NCBI GenBank assembly: GCA_004001285.1
Contig: AP018697.1
Location: 1,426,001-1,490,000 of the forward strand
Reading direction: 5' to 3'
DNA from: Arthrobacter sp. MN05-02
GTDB taxonomy: Bacteria; Actinomycetota; Actinomycetes; Actinomycetales; Micrococcaceae
DNA: 64,000 nt
Shown: positions 51,452 to 58,716 of the stretch, one piece after another
Layout: each line of letters opens with the position of its first letter
Numbering within the stretch: position 1 is the stretch's first letter
Program-made: the position numbers and the translations under genes
Notes under the pieces: generated by a model
The model's database searches: none
The model's input: the letters and a program-made list of their open reading frames with translations, nothing else
Told to the model about the DNA's origin: nothing

Positions 51452-51479
51452 AAGGGCCCCTCCTGACGGAGGGGCCCTT
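51452..51479 (-). terminator. Terminator of the DUF7455 gene
   Basis: A perfect 12-base stem AAGGGCCCCTCC/GGAGGGGCCCTT with the loop TGAC, of nearly the same sequence as the sigA terminator 130 bases away. The stretch between the two hairpins holds no gene I can support. Confidence 0.75.
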
Positions 51480-51543
51480 ACGCTTCAGCGCCTGTACACG
51501 GAGCGCTTGTTCTCAGGTCGTGGGGTGCGGCGTCCGGCGATTA

Positions 51544-51765
51544 TCAGTCGCCGACGACCGCGGGCTTCTCGTGAAGCCGCTTGGTCTCGTCCTGCCACTC
51601 GGACGTGAGCGGCTTGAGGTTCGCTTCGACGGCGCGCGCATGGTGGCCGCAGAACAGAAGCTCTCCACCGGAGGACGAAAGGACGGCCCGCACGTAGGCC
51701 TGGGCGCCGCATCGGTCGCAGCGGTCCAGGGCAGTGAGTTCGCGAGTTGCTACTGCAGTGGTCAT
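51544..51765 (-). CDS. DUF7455 protein, short zinc-ribbon-like
   Basis: A protein of 73 residues: LTALDRCDRCGAQAYVRAVLSSSGGELLFCGHHARAVEANL. The CDRCGAQ and FCGHHA pair could bind one zinc. This family regularly lies between sigA and parE in Actinobacteria; its function is unknown. GAGGAGG precedes the ATG. A TATATG about 30 bases upstream on the same strand is a possible -10. Confidence 0.85.
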   Translation of the reverse strand: MTTAVATRELTALDRCDRCGAQAYVRAVLSSSGGELLFCGHHARAVEANLKPLTSEWQDETKRLHEKPAVVGD

Positions 51766-52013
51766 GAATGCCTCCTCATGTGGATCGTGTACTCATATAA
51801 CCACTATTCGTCGCCGCCTCTTCGCAGGCTGGGCCTCCTTTCGCTCCGGGCGTACCAGGGGGTAGGGCTTCCGTCCGCAGGCCCGGGAATGGCGTCGGGA
51901 CGCGCCTGCCCCTTCGTGTCGGCGGCACGTAATAAACTGGATCTACTCTTCCCCCTCACCCTCCTGACGCCTGTCCTGGATCGTGCCCGTTCCGCCAAGG
52001 AGACTCTTCCCCC

Positions 52014-54122
52014 GTGACACCCCCCACCTCGGACTACACAGCCCGGCACCTCTCCGTCCTCGAGGGCCTCGAGGCCGTGCGTAAGCGTCACGGGATGTAC
52101 ATCGGCTCGACGGATTCCCGCGGGCTGATGCACTGCCTGTGGGAGATCATCGACAACTCGGTCGACGAGGCGCTGGCCGGCTACGGCCAGAGCATCACGG
52201 TGATCCTGCATGCGGACGGTTCCGTCGAGATCCACGACGACGGCCGGGGCATCCCGGTGGACATCGAGCCGAAGACCGGCCTCACCGGCGTCGAGGTCGT
52301 CTTCACCAAGCTGCATGCCGGCGGCAAGTTCGGCGGCGGGTCCTATACGGCGTCGGGCGGCCTGCACGGCGTCGGAGCGAGCGTCGTCAACGCGCTGTCC
52401 TCCCGTCTCGACGTGTTCGTCGACCGCGGCAGCAAGACCTACGCCATGTCCTTCCGGCGCGGCGAGCCCGGCATCTTCAAGGACGGCCGGACGCCGTCGC
52501 CGACGTCGTCGTTCGAGCCCTTCCTCGACGGTTCGCGCCTCGAGGTCGTCGGCACGGCCAAGCGTGGGCGAACCGGCACGCGTATCCGGTACTGGGCCGA
52601 CCGGCAGATCTTCACCCGCGACGCCACGTTCTCCTACGAGGAACTGCAGACCCGTGCGCGGCAGACCTCCTTCCTCGTGCCGGGGCTCCGCATCACGCTG
52701 CGCGACGAACGGAAGCTCCCCGGCACGCCGGGTGAGACCGGTCCGGTGGAGGAGGTCTTCCAGCACGACGGCGGGATCTCCGAGTACGCCGAGTTCCTAG
52801 CCCTCGACACCGCTGTCACCGACGTGTGGCGCTTCCAGGGGTCCGGCCGCTTCAAGGAGTCGGTGCCGGTCCTCGACGAGCGCGGGCACAGCCGGATGGC
52901 GGAGGTGGAACGCGACTGCGACGTCGACATCGCGCTGCGCTGGGGCATCGGCTACGAGACGACGGTCCGGAGCTACGTGAACATCATCGCGACGCCGAAG
53001 GGCGGCACCCACCAGAGCGGGTTCGAGCAGGCGCTGCTGAAGACCTTCCGGAAGGTCATCGAGGCCAACGCCCGCAAGCTGAAGGCGGGCAACGACAAGA
53101 TCGAGAAGGACGACGTCTTCGCCGGGCTGACGGCCGTTCTCACGGTGCGCCTCGCCGAGCCGCAGTTCGAGGGGCAGACCAAGGAGATCCTCGGGACGTC
53201 GGCCGTCAAGGCCATCGTCGCGAAGGTGGTGGAGAAGGAACTGCAGGCACGCCTGTCCTCCTCGGCCCGCAACGACAAGGCGCAGTCGGCGCTGCTGCTC
53301 GAGAAGGTCGTCGCCGAGATGAAGTCGCGGATCTCGGCACGGGTCCACAAGGAGACGCAGCGGCGCAAGAACGCCCTCGAGACGTCGAGCATGCCCGTGA
53401 AGCTCGCCGATTGCCGCATCGACGACCAGGAGCGCTCCGAACTGTTCATCGTCGAGGGCGACAGTGCCCTCGGGACCGCCAAGCTGGCGCGGTCCTCCGA
53501 CTACCAGGCGCTCCTGCCCATCCGCGGCAAGATCCTCAACGTGCAGAAGGCCTCGGTCGGGGACATGCTGTCCAACGCGGAGTGTGCCGCCCTCATCCAG
53601 GTCATCGGCGCGGGTTCGGGGCGGAGCTTCCAGCTGGACGCCCGGCGCTACGGCAAGGTCATCCTGATGACCGACGCCGATGTGGACGGAGCCCACATCC
53701 GGACGCTGCTGCTGACGCTGTTCTTCCGGTACATGCGCCCGCTGGTCGAGGCCGGCCGCGTCTACGCGGCCGTACCACCGCTGCACCGGGTCGAGGTGAT
53801 CAACGGCGGGTCGAAGGCCAACGAGATGATCTACACCTATTCGGAGGCGGAACTGACGCGGCTGCTGGCGGCCATGGAGAAGCAGGGCAAGCGGTACAAG
53901 TCTCCCATTCAGCGCTACAAGGGCCTGGGGGAGATGGATGCGGGCCAGCTCGCGGAGACGACCATGGACCCGCGGCACCGCACCCTGCGCCGCGTGCGCA
54001 TCCAGGAGGCCGAGTCGGCCGAGCGTGTCTTCGGCCTGCTCATGGGGAGCGATGTCGCACCGCGCAAGGATTTCATCGTCGCAGGCGCCTCATCGCTCGA
54101 TCGGGACCGCATCGACGCCTGA
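52014..54122 (+). CDS. parE: ParE/GyrB-type topoisomerase subunit B
   Basis: The ATPase subunit of a type IIA topoisomerase, 702 residues. GHKL ATPase motifs: EIIDNSVDEALAGYG, DDGRGIPVDIEPKTG, GGLHGVGASVVNALS. TOPRIM: LFIVEGDSALGTAKLARSSDYQALLPIRGK and TDADVDGAHIRTLLLTLFFRY; it ends with GLGEMDAGQLAETTMDP. GTG start with AAGGAG upstream. The matching A subunit begins near the right edge (63.4 kb), which favours topoisomerase IV, but in Actinobacteria this pair is not always functionally separable from gyrase. Confidence 0.92.
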   Translation: MTPPTSDYTARHLSVLEGLEAVRKRHGMYIGSTDSRGLMHCLWEIIDNSVDEALAGYGQSITVILHADGSVEIHDDGRGIPVDIEPKTGLTGVEVVFTKLHAGGKFGGGSYTASGGLHGVGASVVNALSSRLDVFVDRGSKTYAMSFRRGEPGIFKDGRTPSPTSSFEPFLDGSRLEVVGTAKRGRTGTRIRYWADRQIFTRDATFSYEELQTRARQTSFLVPGLRITLRDERKLPGTPGETGPVEEVFQHDGGISEYAEFLALDTAVTDVWRFQGSGRFKESVPVLDERGHSRMAEVERDCDVDIALRWGIGYETTVRSYVNIIATPKGGTHQSGFEQALLKTFRKVIEANARKLKAGNDKIEKDDVFAGLTAVLTVRLAEPQFEGQTKEILGTSAVKAIVAKVVEKELQARLSSSARNDKAQSALLLEKVVAEMKSRISARVHKETQRRKNALETSSMPVKLADCRIDDQERSELFIVEGDSALGTAKLARSSDYQALLPIRGKILNVQKASVGDMLSNAECAALIQVIGAGSGRSFQLDARRYGKVILMTDADVDGAHIRTLLLTLFFRYMRPLVEAGRVYAAVPPLHRVEVINGGSKANEMIYTYSEAELTRLLAAMEKQGKRYKSPIQRYKGLGEMDAGQLAETTMDPRHRTLRRVRIQEAESAERVFGLLMGSDVAPRKDFIVAGASSLDRDRIDA

Positions 54123-54436
54123 CCGGCGCCGCGTGCTCCGGTCAGGCCCCGGTCGGCCCCACCGGGGCTCGCGAACTCCCCCGTGAGGCCGAGCCTCACC
54201 AGCCGTCCGTAGGACTGCACCCGGCCGCCGGAAGGAGAGGCCCGTTCCGCCGCGTCGTTCTGTCCCGAGAACGCACAGACGGACCTGGCGTGCTCGGTGC
54301 CCTTCTCCTGATCGAAGCTGTCCTTTGTCGGGGCCCCTTCCTCCACGGTCTGCCCCGAGGCCGGGGACGTGCCCGGACGGCCGGTGCCAGCGCGGACACG
54401 GCGGCGCCGGGAAGGGATCCCCTGTGCATGACGGGT
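54123..54436. other. Gene-free gap between convergent parE and M56 genes
   Basis: 314 bases with only chance open frames. A small hairpin GTGAGGC/GCCTCAC near 54182-54198 could terminate parE. I see no RNA gene or recognisable protein fragment. Confidence 0.5.
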
Positions 54437-55429
54437 TCAGCCGAGCAGTTCGGGTGCCACCAGGAGTGCCGGCGGGACCACCAGCAGCAGACCGGCGGCG
54501 GAGAGCGCTGCCCCCTGCTGGATCCGGCTGAGGGGCGGCAGGGGAGTGAGCAGGCGGCGCAGCCGGTGGGCCGTCGAGTGCACGTCGGCGGTACCGCCTG
54601 TCACGTCCGCCCGGACGGCCCCACCGCTCCGGCCCGACTCGGCGAGGGGATCGTCGAGGGCATCCGGTGACGAGGGCAGGGCGCCGGACCCCACGATGGC
54701 TATCGCCCGGACGAGGGTGGGCTCGTCCACGTGGCGGAGCGCCTCGTCGTCGGCCAGCATCTCGATCAGCTCACTGACCGCCCGCTGCGCGAGCTGCGAC
54801 GTCGGCAGCCACGGCAGGGCGGAGCGCCAGGCCGCGAATGCCCAGAGCAGCAGGTGATGGCGCTGGTGCAGGTGCGCGTTCTCATGGGTCAGGACGGCGT
54901 CGAGCTCGGCACGCGACAGGAGGTCCATGAGTCCGTCGGACATGACGGTGACGGAGCGGGCCCCGCCGGGCAGGCAGTAGGCCACCGGCGCCGGGTGGTT
55001 GATGACGAGGGTCGAGGGCTGATCGGCGGCGGGTGAACTGAGCAGCGTGAGCATGTCGCGGTGGCGTCGACGCTGTCGCCGGATCCGGATGAACGTCAGC
55101 GCGAGGGTGAAGAGGAGGTGCGCGAAGAGGAGGGTCGCCGCACTGATGGCGAAGACATGGACCACGCCGAGCGTCTGCGCCGATTCGTCGTCGAGCAGGA
55201 TGGTGAAGAATCCGGCCGACGCCGACACGAGGTTGTCACCCAGCGGCTCGAGGCCCCAGACGAGCATGGCCCCGATCATGGACAGGCCGCCGGCGAGTGC
55301 TATCGACTGCCAGAGCACCATGGCGGTGAAGGGCGCGCGTGCGGGCCACGAGGCCCGCGACAGCGCGATGGGCGCGGGCCACGCAAGGATGATCGCGAGT
55401 GCAGCAAGCAGGTACGAGGCCCAGAACAC
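54437..55429 (-). CDS. M56-family membrane metallopeptidase (BlaR1-like, no sensor domain)
   Basis: A protein of 330 residues with helices at about 1-22, 33-60, 88-116 and near the C-terminus (LSAAGLLLVVPPALLVAP). The zinc motif HENAH is at 182-186 in LSRAELDAVLTHENAHLHQRHH, with ELIEMLADDEALRH carrying the third ligand Glu. BlaR1/MecR1 proteins add an outside penicillin-binding domain; this one ends after the last helix, so the signal it senses is unknown. It starts with GTG seven bases after the blaI stop and forms one operon with it. The expected role is cleavage of BlaI or of an associated factor to relieve repression. Confidence 0.85.
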   Translation of the reverse strand: MFWASYLLAALAIILAWPAPIALSRASWPARAPFTAMVLWQSIALAGGLSMIGAMLVWGLEPLGDNLVSASAGFFTILLDDESAQTLGVVHVFAISAATLLFAHLLFTLALTFIRIRRQRRRHRDMLTLLSSPAADQPSTLVINHPAPVAYCLPGGARSVTVMSDGLMDLLSRAELDAVLTHENAHLHQRHHLLLWAFAAWRSALPWLPTSQLAQRAVSELIEMLADDEALRHVDEPTLVRAIAIVGSGALPSSPDALDDPLAESGRSGGAVRADVTGGTADVHSTAHRLRRLLTPLPPLSRIQQGAALSAAGLLLVVPPALLVAPELLG

Positions 55430-55436
55430 GGGCGGG

Positions 55437-55805
55437 TCAGCTGCCGCCGAGCAGCTTGCGGAGGGTCTCGGCCTCGGCCTCGGAGACGCTGCCGATGAAC
55501 CGCGCGAGCACTGCTTCGCGGTCGGGGGCCGTCACGAGCACCTCGTGCATCAGTTCCGCGGTGTGGTCCTCGCGGCTCGTCACGGACCTGTAGCGATGGG
55601 GGCGGCTGTCGCGCTCCCGCTCGACCAGGCCCTTCTTCTCCAGCCGTGACAGCACGGTGAGCACCGTCGTCACGGCGAGTTCGCGTCCCACCTCACCCGA
55701 GGGCGCCTCCGCGATGGCGTCCCGCAGCTCATTGGCGGTCATCGCTTCCGGCGTTGTCCACAGCAGGTCCATCACCGTGCGTTCGAGGTCTCCGAGCGTT
55801 GCCAT
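55437..55805 (-). CDS. BlaI/MecI/CopY-family repressor
   Basis: A winged-helix repressor of 122 residues: LGDLERTVMDLLWTTPEAMTANELRDAI, VTTVLTVLSRLEKKGLVERERDSRPHRYRSV, then a dimerisation helix pair (MHEVLVTAPDREAVLARFIGSVSEAEAETL). GGAAG precedes the ATG. Together with the M56 gene it forms a BlaI-BlaR-like pair. The three TTCTAC-N5-GTAGAA repeats upstream are the obvious operators, shared with divergent cydA. Mycobacterium tuberculosis has a comparable BlaI-M56 pair (Rv1846c-Rv1845c) tied to respiratory genes. Confidence 0.9.
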   Translation of the reverse strand: MATLGDLERTVMDLLWTTPEAMTANELRDAIAEAPSGEVGRELAVTTVLTVLSRLEKKGLVERERDSRPHRYRSVTSREDHTAELMHEVLVTAPDREAVLARFIGSVSEAEAETLRKLLGGS

Positions 55806-55912
55806 GTTCTTCCTTCAATTTCTGCGCGATCCCGGTCCGCCTCGGACCCGGATCCGCTCCCCGGAGGGAGCGATCAAGCGTGCTGCCTTAAAAGTACAGC
55901 GTCCGGGCAGAC

Positions 55913-55933
55913 ATTTCTACTCCACGTAGAAAT
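55913..55933. promoter_or_regulatory. Operator 1 between blaI and cydA
   Basis: ATTTCTAC-TCCAC-GTAGAAAT, a perfect palindrome with a 5-base centre. It is the copy nearest blaI and lies just upstream of a possible blaI -10 (TACTTT on the - strand), consistent with autorepression. Confidence 0.8.
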
Positions 55934-55946
55934 CGGTGCGAAATTG

Positions 55947-55963
55947 TTCTACGATGTGTAGAA
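55947..55963. promoter_or_regulatory. Operator 2 between blaI and cydA
   Basis: TTCTAC-GATGT-GTAGAA, centred 32 bases from operator 1. The arms are identical to those of the other two copies; only the centre differs. Confidence 0.8.
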
Positions 55964-55970
55964 GAACTTT

Positions 55971-55987
55971 TTCTACGGGTTGTAGAA
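55971..55987. promoter_or_regulatory. Operator 3 between blaI and cydA
   Basis: TTCTAC-GGGTT-GTAGAA, centred 24 bases from operator 2 and ending 41 bases before the cydA ATG, so it probably overlaps or follows the cydA transcription start. Confidence 0.8.
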
Positions 55988-56028
55988 GTTCCGTCGTCGC
56001 CGACGCCAGGCGCTGCTGAAAGGGCCCC

Positions 56029-57612
56029 ATGGAAGCCTTGGAAATTGCCAGGTGGCAATTCGGGATCACCACTGTCTACCACTTCCTCATGGTTCCCCTC
56101 ACCATCGGGTTGGGGCTGCTGGTCGCCGGGATGCAGACGATGTGGCACCGCACCGGCAAGGACTACTACCTCCGCATGACGAAGTTCTGGGGGAAGCTCT
56201 TCCTCATCAACTTCATCATGGGCGTGGCCACCGGGCTGGTGCAGGAATTCCAGTTCGGTATGGCCTGGAGCGAGTACAGCCGCTTCGTCGGTGACGTCTT
56301 CGGAGCACCGCTGGCCATGGAGGCGCTCCTCGCCTTCTTCGTCGAGTCCACCTTCCTCGGCCTGTGGATCTTCGGGTGGGGACGCCTCCCTCGCCTTCTC
56401 CACCTCCTGTCCCTGTGGGCCGCCGTCCTGGCCTCGGTGTTCTCGGCGTACTTCATCCTCGTGGCGAACTCCTGGATGCAGCACCCCGTGGGCGTCGAGA
56501 TGGTCGACGGCCGGCCGGTGATGGTGGACGCCTGGGCGGTCTTCACGAACAACACAGCCCTCGTCGCCTTCCCGCACACCGTCTTCGGTGCCCTCGCCGT
56601 GGCCGGGGCCTTCCTCCTCGGCATCAGCTGGTACCACCTGTGGAAGCGGCGCCATGACGGCCTGGACACCCTCAATGCGGACGGCAGCCTCGTCGTCGGG
56701 AACCCGCGCGGCGCCCGGGACGCCGTCGACCATGCCGTATGGCTCCGCTCGGCTCGGGCCGGCGCCGTCGTCGCGATGATCGCGTTCGCCGGCACCGGGA
56801 TCACCGGTGACCTGCAGGGCAAGCTCATGTTCGACCAGCAGCCCATGAAGATGGCCGCAGCGGAAGCGGCGTGCCATGACGGCACAGGCTTCTCGATCCT
56901 GTCCGTCGGCAACCTCGGTGCGCAGAGCTGCGACGACATCACGGCCGTGATCGAGGTCCCCGGTGTGCTGTCCTTCCTCGCCAACGGCGACTTCACCACC
57001 GAGGTCAAGGGCGTGAACACCCTGCTGCCCGAGTACCAGGAGAAGTACGGCACCACACTGCCGGATGACCCCATGTACGGCGAGCGTGCCGGCACCGAGA
57101 TCGACTACCTGCCCGTCATGGAGGTCACCTACTGGGGCTTCCGGATCATGGTCGGCTTCGGCGCGATCGCCGCAGCCGCGGCCGCAGCGGCCCTCTGGGT
57201 CCTGCGCAGGGGGACCGTCCCGGAGTCCCGCCGGCTCATGAGGCTCGCCGTGTTCGGCATCCTCGCGCCCTTCGGGGCCAACTCGGCCGGCTGGATCTTC
57301 ACCGAGATGGGACGGCAGCCGTTCGTCGTCGCGCCCAACCCGGACCCGTCGGGGATCGACAGCGTGTTCATGTTCACCGCCGCCGCCGTCTCGCCCGGTG
57401 TCTCCCTGGCCGAGCTGATCGCCTCCCTCGTGGTGCTGACCTCGGTGTACGCGGTCCTCCTCGTGGTCGAGGTGCGGCTCCTCGTCACCTACGTCCGCGG
57501 CGGGACCGCATCCGCCATGCCGGAACTCGCACACGCCGAGGAGGACGACGACGCGGGAAGCCCGCACGGCGGCAGGAAGGACGACGGCGATGTCCTTGCC
57601 TTCGCCTACTGA
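56029..57612 (+). CDS. cydA: CydA, cytochrome bd oxidase subunit I
   Basis: The quinol-oxidising, haem-bearing subunit of the high-affinity terminal oxidase, about nine helices, 527 residues. The N-terminal helix with QFGITTVYHFLMVPLTIGLG holds the haem His (about 18); SRFVGDVFGAPLAMEALLAFFVEST and the C-terminal GWIFTEMGRQPFVVAP follow. The usual GRQPW reads GRQPF. The ending VLAFAY is usual in Actinobacteria. AAAGGG precedes the ATG, and the three operators lie immediately upstream. It is the first gene of cydA-cydB-cydDC. Confidence 0.95.
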   Translation: MEALEIARWQFGITTVYHFLMVPLTIGLGLLVAGMQTMWHRTGKDYYLRMTKFWGKLFLINFIMGVATGLVQEFQFGMAWSEYSRFVGDVFGAPLAMEALLAFFVESTFLGLWIFGWGRLPRLLHLLSLWAAVLASVFSAYFILVANSWMQHPVGVEMVDGRPVMVDAWAVFTNNTALVAFPHTVFGALAVAGAFLLGISWYHLWKRRHDGLDTLNADGSLVVGNPRGARDAVDHAVWLRSARAGAVVAMIAFAGTGITGDLQGKLMFDQQPMKMAAAEAACHDGTGFSILSVGNLGAQSCDDITAVIEVPGVLSFLANGDFTTEVKGVNTLLPEYQEKYGTTLPDDPMYGERAGTEIDYLPVMEVTYWGFRIMVGFGAIAAAAAAAALWVLRRGTVPESRRLMRLAVFGILAPFGANSAGWIFTEMGRQPFVVAPNPDPSGIDSVFMFTAAAVSPGVSLAELIASLVVLTSVYAVLLVVEVRLLVTYVRGGTASAMPELAHAEEDDDAGSPHGGRKDDGDVLAFAY

Positions 57613-57694
57613 TTCTCCCGGCGCCAGCGCCGATACCGGCGCCGGCGCCGGCGCGGCGACGATGATCCACCCTGATTCATGGAAGGCTCTTTGA
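57590..57694 (+). CDS. Possible small overlapping gene linking cydA and cydB (34 residues)
   Basis: An open frame begins at an ATG 23 bases inside the end of cydA, preceded by AGGAAGG, and its TGA overlaps the cydB ATG by one base (TGATG). The product is Pro/Ser/Ala/Gly-rich with no membrane helix, so it is not a CydX/CydS-type subunit. It may only couple cydB translation to cydA, or be chance. GC-rich repeats at about 57617-57655 lie inside it. Confidence 0.25.
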   Translation: MSLPSPTDSPGASADTGAGAGAATMIHPDSWKAL

Positions 57695-58716
57695 TGACCG
57701 AGGCACTGCCCACCCTCTGGTTCGTGCTGATCGCCGTGCTCTGGGCCGGTTATCTCTTCCTCGAGGGGTTCGACCTCGGGGTGGGGATGCTCATGAAGCT
57801 CCTGGCCCGCAACGACACCCAGCGGCGCGTCCTGCTCAACACGGTCGGCCCGGTCTGGGACGGCAACGAGGTGTGGCTCGTCACCGCCATCGGTGCGACG
57901 TTCGCGGCCTTCCCGCACTGGTACGCCTCGCTGTTGTCGGCGCTCTACCTGCCGTTCCTGCTGGTGCTGCTCGGCCTGATCTTCCGCGCGGTCGCCTTCG
58001 AGTGGCGCGGCAAGCAGGACAGCGACTCCTGGCGCAATCGCTGGGACTGGGCCATCGCCGTCGGCTCCTTCACCGCTGCGGCGGGGATCGGTGCCGCGCT
58101 CGCGCTGACGACGACGGGACTGCCGCTCGATGCGAACGGGAACCGCGTGGGGGGCGCCCTCGCCTGGGCCACCGCGCCGGCGCTCCTCGGCGCGGCTGCC
58201 GTCGTCCTGTTCTGCCTCGTGCACGCGGCGGCGTTCGTGGCGCTCAAGACCGAGGGAGGCGTGCGGGGCCAGGCCGACCGCCTGGTCCGCCGGCTGCTGC
58301 CGTTCGCGATGATCCCGTTCCTGGGCTGGGCGGTCCTCGTGCAGCTGCGCACCGGTTCGGTGGTCACCTGGCTGGCAGTCGTGCTCGCTGCGGCGTGCCT
58401 CACGGCGGCGTACCGCTCCGCGGTGGCGGGCCGGGACGGGCGGGCCTTCGCGGCGCTGGGCGCGGGGATGCTGGCCCTCGTCGGATCGATCTTCGGCGCG
58501 GTCTTCCCCGTCGTCCTGCCCTCCACCCTCGACGCCGCGTTCGACCTCACGGTGCACAACGCCTCGTCCTCGCCCTACACGCTGGGACTGATGAGCGTGG
58601 TCGCCTGCTTCGGCCTCCCGCTCGTCCTCGCCTACCAGGCCTGGACCTACTGGGTCTTCCGGCAGCGCGTGTCCGAGGCGAGCATCCCGGCCGCCCACGC
58701 CGTGACAGCGCTGTGA
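57694..58716 (+). CDS. cydB: CydB, cytochrome bd oxidase subunit II
   Basis: The second subunit of cytochrome bd, 340 residues with eight to nine helices. LWAGYLFLEGFDLGVGML, LNTVGPVWDGNEVWLVTAIGATFAAFP, FRAVAFEWRGK and NASSSPYTLGLMS are CydB motifs. I start at the ATG at 57694 (GGAAGG seven bases upstream) rather than the in-frame ATG at 57679. Its stop overlaps the GTG of cydDC. Confidence 0.95.
   Translation: MTEALPTLWFVLIAVLWAGYLFLEGFDLGVGMLMKLLARNDTQRRVLLNTVGPVWDGNEVWLVTAIGATFAAFPHWYASLLSALYLPFLLVLLGLIFRAVAFEWRGKQDSDSWRNRWDWAIAVGSFTAAAGIGAALALTTTGLPLDANGNRVGGALAWATAPALLGAAAVVLFCLVHAAAFVALKTEGGVRGQADRLVRRLLPFAMIPFLGWAVLVQLRTGSVVTWLAVVLAAACLTAAYRSAVAGRDGRAFAALGAGMLALVGSIFGAVFPVVLPSTLDAAFDLTVHNASSSPYTLGLMSVVACFGLPLVLAYQAWTYWVFRQRVSEASIPAAHAVTAL

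Noticed and set aside
54123-54436. Short open frames on both strands in the parE-M56 gap
   Set aside because: Arg/Pro/Gly-rich, no start signals, no motif; called gene-free.
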